Assembly (NCBI GenBank): GCA_015345905.1
Contig: JADDTR010000005.1
Location: 1,116,001-1,180,000 of the forward strand
Source: Aotearoamyces nothofagi
Lineage: Eukaryota > Ascomycota > Leotiomycetes > Leotiales > Tympanidaceae
Reading direction: 5' to 3'
Length of the DNA stretch: 64,000 nucleotides
Each line of letters opens with the position of its first letter. Position 1 is the stretch's first letter. A model generated the notes under the pieces. It was not told where the DNA came from and made no database searches. It saw only the letters and a program-made list of their open reading frames with translations. The position numbers and the translations under genes are program-made. This document shows positions 22,238-34,700 of the stretch, in pieces.

Positions 22238-22635
22238 GGGGGCTTTGATGCTTTCCTATGAGAATTGGAGACGGAGACTAGAAATACAGGCCAGCTTATA
22301 GCAAGTTTGGTTCGCTCATTGGTGATGGGTCTTTGGTCAGGAAGAAGCCAGACTTCTAGACGGCGAGCATGTGGACTTCCACTGCAGACTTAGCTTCATG
22401 CCCAATGTCCATCAGCATGCCTGACACGGTGAGCCCTCTGCTTCTATCAACACTGGATTTCCTAATCTACCAAGAGTTCTGAAATGTACTAGCAATACAT
22501 TCTTTCGCCGTGTATGTCTCGCCCTTCCACAGGATATAGTTTTGCCCTCCTCCCCGAGATGTAAGAAACCGTAGGTCAATTCTCACGTCTTTCTCTACTT
22601 TGCAATCGGTGCACTCACGCAATCCCTTTCTGGCC

Positions 22636-24334
22636 ATGTTGTCGTTCATTTCAGTCGGCGTCCTATTCGCAGGTCTCCTGCCATCCGTCTCAGCTGCTCA
22701 GAGCCTCCAGAATAACGCACCGAGAGATGTCTGCACTCCGGAAAATGGACTGCTGGGCGTCGTTTCCGAGTTTGCTGTGGTCCAGCCTGTGGTTATCAAT
22801 AATTTCTTTGAGCACAACACGATTATCAATATTGGAGGAGTTACCATCAATATCAATAATGCGCCAACTCTGCTGGTCACTACAATCACGGCTACTACTG
22901 CTTCCCAGTCTACATCTCTGCTAACTGCCACTACGACCGCCCCTGCGGCCGCGTAAGCTATCATCTCCAGCTTAGCAATAACAGCAACTAACCTATAACA
23001 GCTCTACCACTGCTGCTGCAACTGTTATAACGAGCCTTGAAGATTTTCTACTATCCATCAACGCTGTAGCAAATACCAGGAGACGCGACAACTTCAGACG
23101 CCAAACCACGAATGGATTTATCGGCGACGGAGCCGCGATTTCAACCAACTGCACAAATGGCATGCTCTTCACCCTCTCGAACGGCACTCTTTCCACCGAC
23201 GGTTTAATCATCTCTTCCGAGTCACACACTACTTTCAATGCATTCATCGGATCAGGAAATCCTTCAGGAGTCTCCACGACCTTTACTCTCGTCGACGACA
23301 TTCTCACCTGGAGCAATGCGAGCTTCACTAATGGAACAGCCCTCTTCTGTACCGACGAGGAAGACAAGTTGGTCGCGGTCTTCAATGGAGTATATCCTTC
23401 CGGATGCACACCAAATGAAGTTGGACTCTTCCCGGGTAAGTCCAAGCCTCGCTCCTAGATTCCCCTTCTAATTGTCCCAGTTTCTTCATGTCCCGACTAC
23501 TTCCTGGTAAATCCAACAACCACGGCATCTACTGCCACCTCAAGTGCAGCTCAGAGCTCGGTGCCCACAAGCGTACCCGCAAGCACTTCAGCGGCATCAA
23601 GTACTTCGGCGGCACCAAGCAGCACATCATCCAGCATACCCACCAGCACCACCGCAACCGCAGCCGCCAGCAGCTCAACCGTCACCACCGCCCCGGCTTC
23701 CGAATCCTCAACCGCCTCCCCGTCAACCACCACCTCGACCACGACCACAATCTGCACGCCGCTCGCCTGCGAGACATCCATCCTCGCTGACGGCGGCTTC
23801 GAAGCCAGCGGCGCCCAAGGTGTCAGCCAAACCAACTGGAAATTCATCGGCGACGCCTTCATCAACGCTAACACCCCCATACGCCGCAGCGTGAACCCTT
23901 CGTCCAGCCTCGACCGGCGCATCTTAATTGCCCAGTCGCGCAGCGGCACCTACTTCACCCAGCTCCAGGTCGACGTCGAGAACGGCGTCATCCTGTCGGC
24001 CGCCGACAACGGCTTCTACCAGAACCTCACGTACCCGCTGTGCGGCGGCACCTCCTACTCGGCCATCGGCTACTACGAGGTTGCAGCCCTCTACAGCGGG
24101 GCCCTCACGTGCTACGTCAACGTCTACATCGGCGGCGTGCAGATCCTGTCCAACTCCCCCACGTCGACGGAGACGGGCGTGTATTTGCGATACGAGATCC
24201 CCTTCACGGCCATTGGCGGCGAGGACAGCGTCCAGGTCAATCTCTACTGCGATCCGGTTCCGGCGGTCGTGTATACCGGGTCAGCCGTATTTACGTTTGA
24301 CGACTTGGCGATTTCGAATGAGGGCTGTTTGTAG
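22636..24334 (+). CDS. Secreted Ser/Thr-rich protein with C-terminal carbohydrate-binding-like domain
   Basis: Three exons (22636-22952, 23002-23435, 23481-24334) encode 534 residues. An N-terminal signal peptide is clear (FISVGVLFAGLLPSVSA). A Cys-containing domain with FIGDGAAISTNCTNGMLFTL and ending VSSCPDYFLV follows at about residues 150-260; related domains are found in many fungal secreted proteins of unknown role. Then comes a Ser/Thr/Pro-rich, probably O-glycosylated linker of about 80 residues, and a last domain starting CETSILADGGFEASG with a beta-sandwich look like CBM4/9-type modules. There is no clear GPI tail, so the protein is probably released or wall-associated. The last exon is much more GC-rich than the first two. 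Function is not known; binding to polysaccharide is inference. Confidence 0.8.
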
Positions 24335-24797
24335 CCAGGCCGGCAGGGCCTCTGCTTTCTAGAAGCTTGCCTTCTTGACCTTCTTGGTGCTGGGTTTGGT
24401 GGTTCCGATGCCGCCTTTCTTTTATCTTTCTCGTGTAGATATTGCTCTCTACTTCCTGTATAGTAACTCTTTTATGCTCCGAGACAAAAAATCCAATCAT
24501 AAGACTTCTGATAGATCCAGTCAGCAGATTCTCATCACCCTTTCCATCTCATCGTCTTCTTCCAAACCTTGCTTGCTCAGGCGAGGATAGCGTGGGTCTT
24601 CATTGGCAAAAAGAAGCGTAAAGTGATGAGATTGCTTTTTGAATGGCTAGTGGGGCAAAGGCTCTATGTTGCGTGTATGCACCTTTGTGTGGTATCTGTA
24701 CTTGTGCCTTCTAGACCTATGCTAGAGCTCTCTATATATATTACTGGTGTACCGTTCGGGGATACTTAGGGTCGATAGTCTTTTCGGTTATTTCCAG
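24335..24797. other. Intergenic region between the secreted protein and the NLR
   Basis: 3' flanks of two convergent genes. No feature is seen. Confidence 0.5.
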
Positions 24798-27700
24798 CTA
24801 TTTGCTTCCAGCTCTGTTACCTCTCCCATGCTTTTCTTGGAGTTCTTGGAGTCCTTTCACCACCCGTTTGAAATAGTCTCTATTATCCTCATCAATTTCT
24901 CCATATTTAAGAATTCTGTTGAGGAACTCATCCCACGCAAGACCCGGCTCGTCCGCCGTAGCTCCTCGACTGATTAGAAGATTTGCAGCATCTTCGTAGC
25001 CTCCTACAGTTGCAGCTTGTAGTGCATTCCTATACAATCCGCCATGTGTATTTATATCAGCCCCGCGATCAAGCAAGAGCTGAACAACTTCCTTGTGTCC
25101 AGAAAAGGCAGCTGCTTGCAAGGCGTTCTCGAAGATGTCGCCGCCACCTTGTGCATTGGCACTCTCTCCATTTTCTAATAGAACAGACGTCAATCCAACC
25201 CAATTGTACTTTGCAGCATAGACCAATGCTGGTTCTACAGGATCAAATATATACACCTTTTGGTTGTTTGAATCCGAAACAGAATTAAGAGAATTCTCTT
25301 GGCGGGGCAGAAAAAGTCTCATGATAAGCTGAATTGTATGTTCAGTCCATAGGTCTCGCTCAACGAATTCTAAATGAATCGTCCACGCTGCCTTTGCATA
25401 ATTCCAGAGTGTGTAGTCTGCGAATTGACTTCCATTGGGCTCTGAGATGGGAGTTGGGACTTTTGTGTCTTTGATTACTTGCAAGATGTATACCAGGCAC
25501 GATTCTGAGATGAATAAATGCGCATTTTTGTGGCTAAAGCCGAACTCTGAAGTCACAGATTGTTGGATGCGCTTAGAAACCAAATACTCTTTGATGGAGA
25601 AATGAGCAAGTTGAATAATCCTGCGTTCATATTGGTTACCGTATTCCGGAAGGTAGAAATCCTCTGTATCTTTTAAACTGACATTGTCATCTTCCCTGTT
25701 TTGGATCTCAATATCTTCGACCTGGTCATTTTCGGTGACGTTGTCCGGATAATAATATGGATTATACACAATCTCAACAGTTACAAGACCTGGAAGAAAG
25801 TCCAATATCGCATTCGAATAGACTGGCCTGTTTCCCTTATCGAATGGCTGCTCATTGCCGGGATCGATAATCGAAGCCTCTGCCAATTCATCAACTCGCA
25901 GTGGTCGTTAGGAAAAAGCGGGCCATTTCAAAGCTCGAATGGCTTGGCCATGTTTTCTGGGAGGGATACTTTGTAGCATCCGATCATATGTCTCGTCAAG
26001 TCCTTCCGGAAGATCTCGGAGGGCATTTTCGACATCCCTATAGGACGAAGCGATCCGAAGTGCCTCAAACTGGCAGGCAACATACTGGAACCTGTCTCAA
26101 GTTAGCAATACTCCCTAAGCTACTAGATCTTGCTCTACATACATGCCAGATGCCTTGTCCATTACAGAGTTCTTTATGTTGTTTTGTATACCCGGCGGCC
26201 AAGGGAATTTGGACGACTCGATCTGGTCATCAATATACATGGCAATATCGCTATTGACCTTGGCTCTGTAGTCTTGGAGGTTGATGGATGATGTTGCAGG
26301 TGAGCAAAACAGTGATGACAGGTCGTCCTTGATGTCGGGCTCTTCTCGGCTTGTGACCAGTATGTGCAGGTGGGCCAATTTCCAATTGTGCATACATCTG
26401 AGAGTGGACAAAAGTCTTTTACGTTCGTCTTTGTCATTTGGGCATTCATCCAAAGCGTCGACAACTAAGTATACATGCTGGAAATCTTGTATTGTCGCAT
26501 ATAGCGTAGTCTGAAGCATTTTTAAATCCGGGCGATGGTTTACAGCTTGGAGCTTTTGCAGGTCCAAAAGAGGATTTGGCGTGTCAGGCCTACTTCCGCA
26601 CAGTTGTACAATCAAGGAACTGATCATGTTGGCTGTAGTCTGCTTCCCTGGATCGTTGAAATCCATGTAAAAGTAAGCTAACGCACTATATGCGTCCAAC
26701 TTATAGCCAAACTTGATATGATTGATAATCGAATAACTGAGCATTCATTAGTGATAAACTTTTGACCGAAAGGTCTCCCATACCTCAAGAACGACTTGCC
26801 GCAGCCAGCTTTGATCTTCATCAGCTGAGACTTTAAATACAGAAAACTAGTAAAAGAGAGAGAGAGACAACCCACTACCATACAGCCATAGAAATGAATT
26901 TGGCTCTTTCCTCCACCGCCTAAATTCGCAATTTTCTTTAACTAACCAATCTCCGGTGCTAGTTCGATGCCTTTCGCTTGCCGAGTTGTAATTTGACGAC
27001 GGGTCCACCGATGACAACCATCTCAGTAAGTCGGTACGTTGTCCGTCCTTCTGTGCTTGCTCGACAGCATGGCGAAAGCGCGAGATCTCGCTCTCAATGG
27101 CGTCGAGGCTCTTGATGTGCTCTTGATGCCTTATTCTCTGTGAAGCACAATCTTCTTCATACTTTGTATCTTGCCACATATCATTTATAGAAGCAAATGC
27201 TACTTCTCGATCTTTCACTGCTGCTAACAACTTATCCCAGTCCTGCCATACTGCAATGTCCGATATGCCTCTACCGAAGGAACTTTTTGAAAGATGGCAA
27301 ATACTAGTGGCCTGGAATTCTAGTATCTTGATGTAGAGATCTTTCAACCCACCCTTATATTCAAGATGTGATTGCTTGAAATAACCATCAATCGTGCGGT
27401 TGCTGTTTTCATTTTCATATCTCCGCATATAAAGTGCTTCTCTCATGACCGATTGGCTTAGAAGGTCGGCAATGTGCTCCAATGCTGCTATTTGAGCAGC
27501 TTCTTGTTTTGAGGGATTCAAGATAAGCTGTAAGGTTAGATAATATAGAACAATAATTCCGAGAGGCTACTTACTGGAAGCAATAGGCATGTGCCTGCCC
27601 AGGCCACCGACCCATAAGGTGACGATTCCAAAGCACTACTTACAAATCCCTTTGCCCACTCTATAACCCCGATAACCGGTTCTACCAATTCCCTAACCAC

Positions 27701-28129
27701 TAAATCATGCCCTTTGAAATTAATGATCCATTTCTGGCTTTCAATTTCTTCTATCTTCTGCTTGAGAAATACTCTCATCTGGTCGCATCTCTTTGTTTCT
27801 CCTAGGGCTGCGACGTCGATGTTTATGCCACGAGCCTCGAGATAAGCTTCATAATTCTGGACGAGCTGTGGTTCTCTAGTCTTCAACTCAATATATGCCA
27901 CGTTCCACAATTCGGTGATTGACTGTATCTCTTGGGCTTCAGGCTTGATATCTGGTGGATGCACCTGTTGGCTTTGCAGGACGAGACGATTTCTACCATC
28001 GTCATTCGCAGCCAAACTCCCACTAATATTGTCACCTTGTATATCTAGTCTAGTGCGAGACGCATCCCTACTATTGAAAGAAAGCTTCAAAGCCAACTTG
28101 AATCGCGAGATCCGGTTCTTTGGTGACAT
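24798..28129 (-). pseudogene. NACHT-ankyrin NLR (STAND) gene with one in-frame stop between NACHT and ankyrin parts
   Basis: Exons 28129-27575, 27527-26876, 26808-26784, 26736-26143 and 26091 onward keep the frame. The first about 400 codons match the N-terminal domain found before fungal NACHT domains (LVVRELVEPVIGVIEWAK, WAGTCLLLP). The NACHT domain follows with GCGKSFLSYSII (P-loop), HVYLVVDALDECP (Walker B), LHILVTSREEPDI (sensor 1) and LRDLPEGLDETYDRML. Frame then meets TAA at 25908-25910, where relatives have a glutamate (AFS-stop-RPLRVDELAEAS). The frame stays open for 369 more codons with HFSIKEYLVSKRIQ and about three ankyrin repeats (ENALQAAAFSGHKEVVQLLL). Such NLRs act in cell-death and non-self responses. 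With the stop the product is 669 residues without ankyrins. The P-loop is split by an intron and a 25-nt microexon, and in the simplest model it is one residue short. Confidence 0.8.
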
Positions 28130-28800
28130 GTCTGTAGGAATCGTGGCGCTCAGCCTTGCTGGCTTAGAATCTGGTTAGCTGAGGCGACTACTAGCAAAGA
28201 TCTATTAGATATATAATATATTGCCTCAAGTGTGCAAGTCTGAAGAACTGTATTTCAAGAGGTTATAGACTTGTGTCCATTACACAGAATTTGTGCGGCT
28301 AACAGCGACCATGAGGGTTAAATTTACCAGCGCAATAAATCTCAGGGATCCAACGATACTCGCAGGCGCTTACATGTCATGATAGTTGGTGCATAAGCGA
28401 CCACAGGCTACCACATGTGCTATTTATAGAGAAAACAACAAGGTTGAAGTGATAAGCTGAATGTCTCGGGAGATTTACTCGAATACACGTGACATTGATA
28501 TTTCACGTGGTAGACCTGTCTATTCTACAAGCACCCAACTTTGATTTTGCGGCGACAAATCCCTCGTTCGTAGTAGACCTTCTTACCATCCTTATTAATC
28601 CCCAAATCTCATACATAACAGCCTTAGGTCTTCTATGCGGACACGAGCGGCCAAAAGGCCAACAAGTGTCCACTGTGGTAGGCAGCAGCAAAACGGCCAT
28701 ATAAATGCCGACCATTGCTCGCTATGTCAATCGTCAATCAATTGCATCCGCTTCCTACAGTCGTTGCATTCTACAAAGAGTATACAGGCACAGAGCATAG
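28130..28800. other. Divergent intergenic region between the NLR and the F-box-like gene
   Basis: Likely holds both promoters. No further feature is recognised. Confidence 0.45.
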
Positions 28801-29415
28801 ATGGCACAACCCATACGAGCCGCGACGACAATCATGTCCCTCCCACCCGAGCTTCACCTCGCGATAGCGTCCCATCTTCCATATCCTGACGCGCTCTCGC
28901 TCAAGCACACCTCGAGCTATTTCTACCGCACAACTAACACTGGAATTGACCTGAAGATCGACTGGCTGATCGAGCGACGAAAACTACACCTCGAGTGTCC
29001 ACACGACGGGCCGTGCATTCTCAAGACGGATCGGGATTTCTGCAGGGGCAGTATACGCCTGCTGATGCTAAGGCGCAGACAACATGGAGAGTGTGAGGCT
29101 AGACCGGGTGGAAGAGGCTGTTTGGTGCTGGGTACGAAGACTTGCGAGTGGAGGAGACAACGCAGGCTGGCTGTGAGAGTGCAGTTATGGGCCAAGAGAT
29201 ATAGGGAGGCTTTGACCTGTCTACTCGTCGTCGCTCTGTCAATCGTCCTCATGGCAGGTATTCAGTCGTTGATGAAGGATATAATGTTCCGGGCACGCCG
29301 GGAACTTGTCGAGTTGAGCTTTAGGCCTGGGGTTCGCGGGATACCCAACAATTCCACCACGATGTCCCCCTCAGAAGTACTCATCAAGTTCAACATCATA
29401 TCTCAGGTAGACTAA
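28801..29415 (+). CDS. F-box-like protein with a C-terminal hydrophobic segment
   Basis: This 204-codon single-exon gene starts with an F-box-like motif (LPPELHLAIASHLPYPDALSL) near residue 14, followed by a Cys-rich stretch (LECPHDGPCIL, GRGCLVLGTKTC). A hydrophobic segment near residues 140-155 (LTCLLVVALSIVLMAGI) could be a membrane anchor. Ascomycetes carry many such short F-box proteins, thought to link substrates to SCF ubiquitin ligase. A second ATG at codon 12 (28834) would start directly before the motif and may be the real start. No target can be inferred. Confidence 0.7.
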   Translation: MAQPIRAATTIMSLPPELHLAIASHLPYPDALSLKHTSSYFYRTTNTGIDLKIDWLIERRKLHLECPHDGPCILKTDRDFCRGSIRLLMLRRRQHGECEARPGGRGCLVLGTKTCEWRRQRRLAVRVQLWAKRYREALTCLLVVALSIVLMAGIQSLMKDIMFRARRELVELSFRPGVRGIPNNSTTMSPSEVLIKFNIISQVD

Positions 29416-30511
29416 ATATTCAACAGCTATGTCGCCGCGGTCTCGTATTCATATATCGCGGTCCAGGCTTGCCGTCCTGCTCGCCTGATAACTAGGAATT
29501 GGAAGACCCTTTAAGGAACAGAACCACTTTACAGATCTACACATCGCAATCGGTTGTCACATTCATACATAGACGGTTAAGAATCGGCGGGTCCTTTTCT
29601 ATTACACTACTATGTCACCCATCTTAATAATACCTACAATCTCGAGGCACGTGAGGTCGCTGGGTTGACGCAGAGTTATTTCATTTTTCCTATAGCCTGT
29701 TTCAGGATAGCTCACCCATTTTCCAAAACTTGTTTCAGGAAATAAAGGTTGAGCTATATATAAATAATGTCTCAGGTTGCAAAAATGTGGACCTAGATTG
29801 CCTTGGGTGCTAGCTCAGAATCTTTGCGATCAATAATAGCCAATCAATTCCATCAACTACAAGCGTAACGGCCATCCGTTCTTTGACCTCTTTCTGTTTG
29901 CTGTCCCCGTGACTAGAGTCATAATTCAAGTTCTTATTATAATAATTGATTCTTTCTTTAACTCGATCGATTACTCTACAATCCTGCGTAGGTATATTGT
30001 TGTTATCAGTCGGAATGATTGTGATGCGGATGATATTAGAGTTGGAGGTCGCAGTAGAAGTTTTACAATGATAAACAGATATATGAACAATTGATTGATG
30101 AGACGTAAATTCATCTTGCAGTCAGCTTCATCGCAGGCGTGACTTCAATTTTAGGGATTTCCTCTTTAGGATTAATTTAAGGTCATGTGAGAGCACAAGA
30201 ATGATGACGTCGTCGATGCTGTAGCGATACCTTACGCCTCTACACGTGGCATTCTAAACCTGAAAAGCAGCTACTTACTTATGACATTGTAGATTCTTCC
30301 TGCTTTAACTAAACTCCTCGTCTCCTAAACTTGTAGGTAATTCTCAATTCCCTTTCACTTCCTACATAAAAGCTCCAGCATGAACATCACTCAGGCATCT
30401 CTCTCAGTCAAGGCCATATATCACACCGATTTATTCACTGACAAGCCCACATCATAGCGCTAATTCACGAATCTATTAGAAAGAAGACATCTCACTACAT
30501 CATCAGTCAAG
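29416..30511. other. Intergenic region with a small hairpin
   Basis: AT-rich gap. An imperfect hairpin at about 29707-29757 pairs ATAGCTCACCC with GGTTGAGCTAT. The 3' end is the promoter and CT-rich leader of the BLI-3 gene. No gene is seen. Confidence 0.45.
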
Positions 30512-31259
30512 ATGGCATTCTCCAACACAGACACAGGCAGCAAGAATCCAGATCCGTATACGGAGAAGAACAAAGACGAGCCCAGCCTCAAGGAGAAGAT
30601 CGAAGATCTCACTGCCTTCATTTCCGATTGCAAGTTTGGCATGTTGACGACGAGAGATTCGAAGACTGGTACGCTGGCTAGTCGATGCATGTCTTTGGTT
30701 TCAACAGTACGTCTCCCGTTCTCATCCATTCTCGTCCACCACAACAGCAACTACATAGAATGCATTCCTCCTCCACCTCCCATTGCCATCTCTGCATAAA
30801 CGAAACGGTCATCTAACAACCCCACAGGAAAACGGCGGCATCGACCTCCTCTTCCACACCAACACCGAATCCCACAAGACCGACGATCTCGAATCCGACG
30901 CCAACATAAACATGTCCTTCCTCAACTCCTCCGGCGAATGGGCCTCCCTCGCCGGCACCGCACAAATCCTAACCGACCGTGAGAAAGTCAAGAAACACTA
31001 CTCGCCCACCCTCAAAGCCTGGCTAGGCGATCTCGGCGACGGTAAACACAATGGCGGCCCTGATGATCCGCGGATCGGCATCATCAGGGTCAGGGCTGAT
31101 ACTGCGATGTATGCGCTCGTGAGGAAGAATTTTGTGGCTAGGGCGGCAGATGTAGCGCAGGGTATGGTGACAGGCGCAACGGCGACGGTTAATAAGTTGA
31201 GAGAGGTTAGCTCGGAGGAGTTTGAGACTTGGAGGAGTAGTCAGAGGATGGTGCAGTGA
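30512..31259 (+). CDS. bli-3: BLI-3 / pyridoxamine-phosphate-oxidase-like flavin-binding protein
   Basis: Exons 30512-30706 and 30828-31259, separated by a 121-nt intron, encode 208 residues. The protein belongs to the general stress protein 26 group of split-barrel flavin-binding proteins. In Neurospora the homologue is BLI-3, the product of a blue-light-inducible transcript. Segments seen are IEDLTAFISDCKFGMLTTRD, LASRCMSLVST-ENGGIDLLF, ANINMSFLNSSGEWASLAGTA and YSPTLKAWLGDLGDG followed by PRIGIIRVRADTAMYA. Its length agrees with that of the family. Biochemical activity is not established for fungal members. No defect is visible. Confidence 0.92.
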
Positions 31260-31731
31260 ATCCTCTAGGTTGCTGGTTGAACGTGATGGCACGGCAGGCA
31301 TATGACGCTGCCGTTCGCAAATGAAAAACAAGTTCCGTTGATGTCACTTACTGACAAGAAATCTTCTTTTAACTCGCTCTCTACCTTGATCTTTTTGTGC
31401 TGCTTCGATTCTCGACATCACTATTAGCTGTTCTAAGTCACCTACAAGTTTAGCAAAGTAATATCATCAATCTCAGCACCTCACCTCACATAATATCACC
31501 TTTACGACTAGTCCCTATACAACCCAAGATCAAATCACGTAATAAATATCGCAGAATCATGTTACTACGTAGTTAATTCGTTCAACTACTGAATCCACCT
31601 TGATCGATCTGATCTATGCCTGGTATCGTGCAACGCCCCTATACTGACAGATCCGCTTCCATCCATAATGCTGCTTGCAAGATAGGCCTCAGTTATTTGC
31701 TCCATGACGCCGTGAGAAATGAGCCGACAAT
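31260..31731. other. Intergenic region between convergent BLI-3 and SPT3
   Basis: 3' flanks of two convergent genes, AT-rich. No feature is seen. Confidence 0.5.
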
Positions 31732-34700
31732 TTAGATCTATGCACAATGTTAACGCTGTTACTGGGTGAGGAGCGCAGATAACTTACGAGCACCAATGGA
31801 TTCCGATACAAGCCTCTGTTGCCGTTCGTCATGGCTGTGGCTCTCTTGGGTTTGACCTGAAGGCGGCGGAAGGCTTCTTGGATGTGTCTCGGCTCAACAG
31901 GTGTTCTGCCCTCGGATGGGGGATCGAACAGGCCTGCCTGCGCCTTACGCTTCTTGACTCCAGCATTCTCGACACCGCTTCGCTCCTTATAGAGATCCTC
32001 CTGCTCCTTGATCTTGAGTGCCTCCTCCGTAATAGTCTGGACGATCTCAAAGGTGAGGAAGCCAAGAATGTCGACAATGTCGTCATTAGGCTTCGACTCA
32101 GTGACGACGCCAAAGCCGGCCCATTCCTTGAACCGCTTACCCTTGCGAAAGGTGAATGAAGCCTGGCGGTATTCAGACCAGGTAACATACTCCTCCTTGC
32201 TCATGACCTTAGTACGCTCATCAGCCTTCCTAAGTCGTTGAAGGGTTGCGTAGTTCATCTCTTCCTCGTCTTCGTCCTCTTCATCCTCGCGCTCCGGGGC
32301 TTCCTGGTTATACAGAGATGAGACATCCCATAGAAGACCAACCGTTGCCTTTTTATTTTTCTTTCCAGCGTCGCCGACTGGACCACTACCTGCAACTGCA
32401 CCGACTGGTTCATCTCCAGTACCTATGTCAGCTTCACCACCCTTGTCATCAGAGTCCTTGACATTTTTGCGAACATCTTTCCATGAGAGAAAGGTACGGA
32501 GACGAGAGACCTTTGCCGAGTCATGACGGATAAGGAAAATGAGATCGTCTGTGGCGATTGACTTGCTACCTCGGCGACCAGCGTTCTCGGTACAGATACG
32601 CAGCTGTGGAAAGTTAGCATTATTAAGATTATGTAGATAGAAAAAATGGTATGTCGAGCTTTACGCGTGGTGATGTAGCCAAACGCAGAAGGAAAGGATT
32701 AGATCAAAGAATCAACATACCATTTCAATAACCTGCTGACGAACGATTTCCTCGACCATGCCTGTAGTATCAGAGGACGGTTCGGCGGTCTCACCAGAGA
32801 CATACATCATCTGTATAATATTACACATTAGTCGATCCTTGTAAGCCGGGAAGTCTTCATCTTCATAAGGATCATTGCCAGAGGGATCTTCCACGAAATT
32901 CTCGAATAAATCAAACACCAGTGGAGTGAGTTGAGGGAAGGCCACAGGAGCATGACTGGATGATGAAGCCCTGGGAGAAGGATGAGGGGCATGACTGGTT
33001 GATGAAACCTCGAGAGCAGGCTGAGGAGCAGGCTGTGGAGTAGTATTAGATGAGGAAGCCTCCTCATCTGAGTCTACTGAAGAGACAGATTCGGCACGAG
33101 CTTGTAACATTTGCCGACTAGCAGGCCTGCTAGATGGGCTCTGTTGAGTGTTCATTGTAGCAGAGATAGATGAAGGTCTAGAGTCTGCGATGACTATTGT
33201 GTCTGAGTCCACCAAAGAGGTGGTGTTTATGACGGGGGTATTTGTTCGCTGAGTAACCGGTCTACCGTGCAAGCTTGACTGAGCGTTTGTCGTCGTGCAT
33301 CCACCCACGTAAATGTCTGAGCCACTCGAACTATCATTCACCAAGTCATGCGTGGCCATTCGAGTAACCGGTCCTTTCCTAGGATATTTACCCCCTTCCA
33401 CTCTATACTTCAACACAGTAGATTCTCCTGATGCTATATATCGCTCGATTCCAAGAGGTGCAGCCATGGCCATTTCGTTAGGATTCGCAGTAAGGAGGGA
33501 GTCACTTCGAGGACACTCTCGTGCGGCAGATGATGCTGTATTTCGGGCCAACACGGACTTGGGAATCAAATGCTTACGACCAGCCACAGATTGGGCTCTT
33601 CGATGGGTTTCATAGCCTAACCTGCTAGAGGAGGCAGCAGACTTAGGAGCAATAAATGGAAACTTTCCACCAAGTTCATTGACAGAAGCCATGGATGTCA
33701 TATGCTGGAATTCATTCGTATTTCCCTCCATGTCCATCGAGGGCGAGGGTGCAATGACTGGAAACCTCCCTCCAGGTTGATTCACGGCCATGAGGCCAGC
33801 CATAGGTGCAAGGTTATTAGATCCACTGACTCGTCTACCGGAGGGTGCATCAGGAGCCGGCATAGGCATAGCACTTTCAAGTCCATTGATTGATCTACGC
33901 GCGGCCTCGAAAGTCAAATGAGCTCTGCCGGCTTCATTGAATAGTTGGTTGGCAGTCGCAAAAGATGGCAGCGTATCTCCAAGAGATGGTCGAGCGTGGC
34001 CAGTGATGCCTTCAGCAGGGGCAATGCGTATCAAGCGTGGCTGTACGTTGGCATTTGATAGAGAGTAATTTGGGTTCAACAGTGAAAGGTCGATAGGAAC
34101 GACGCCTATAGCTTGGTTTGAGGCAAGGGGAAGTGGACGTTGCTGATCGTGGACTTGTGGAATAGCAAATACGTTCTGGGCTGATCTGGTCGGCGGCGGC
34201 TGAGAGAACACAGTATTGTTCGAGAGAGAGATAGCAACAGCAGGGCCCCCGCCAAACTCGTTCCTAGCTTGGAATGACCATGGATCGTAGCCGCCAACAG
34301 GTTGCTGAGGAAGACCAAAGAAGGTCTGGTTGGAAAAGGTAGAAGGATGTGTTTCCGTGTTGAAGCCAAGAGGTGAGCCAATATAGTACGGAGCAGGGGG
34401 CATATTTGCATTATCCCATACTGAACGACCATAGGTACCATAGGTATTGTCGAAAGTTGAACTGGGAGATGGGCCATGTTCTTCGCTCGGTGTTTGGGTA
34501 GAGGGACAGTATGCCTGGCTCAATGGAAGCGCGACGGGAGCTTTGCGAGGACCCTTCATGGAAGGATTACGAGTGGGCTTCCGAGCTCCATGACCTTTGC
34601 CAGGGTCATACATAGCAGGATCGATGCTATGATGAATGATTGTAGTTTGCTATGCAAGAGGGGTTTGGTGGATGCGGTCTGTTGTGAAGTTGTCTGGAAG

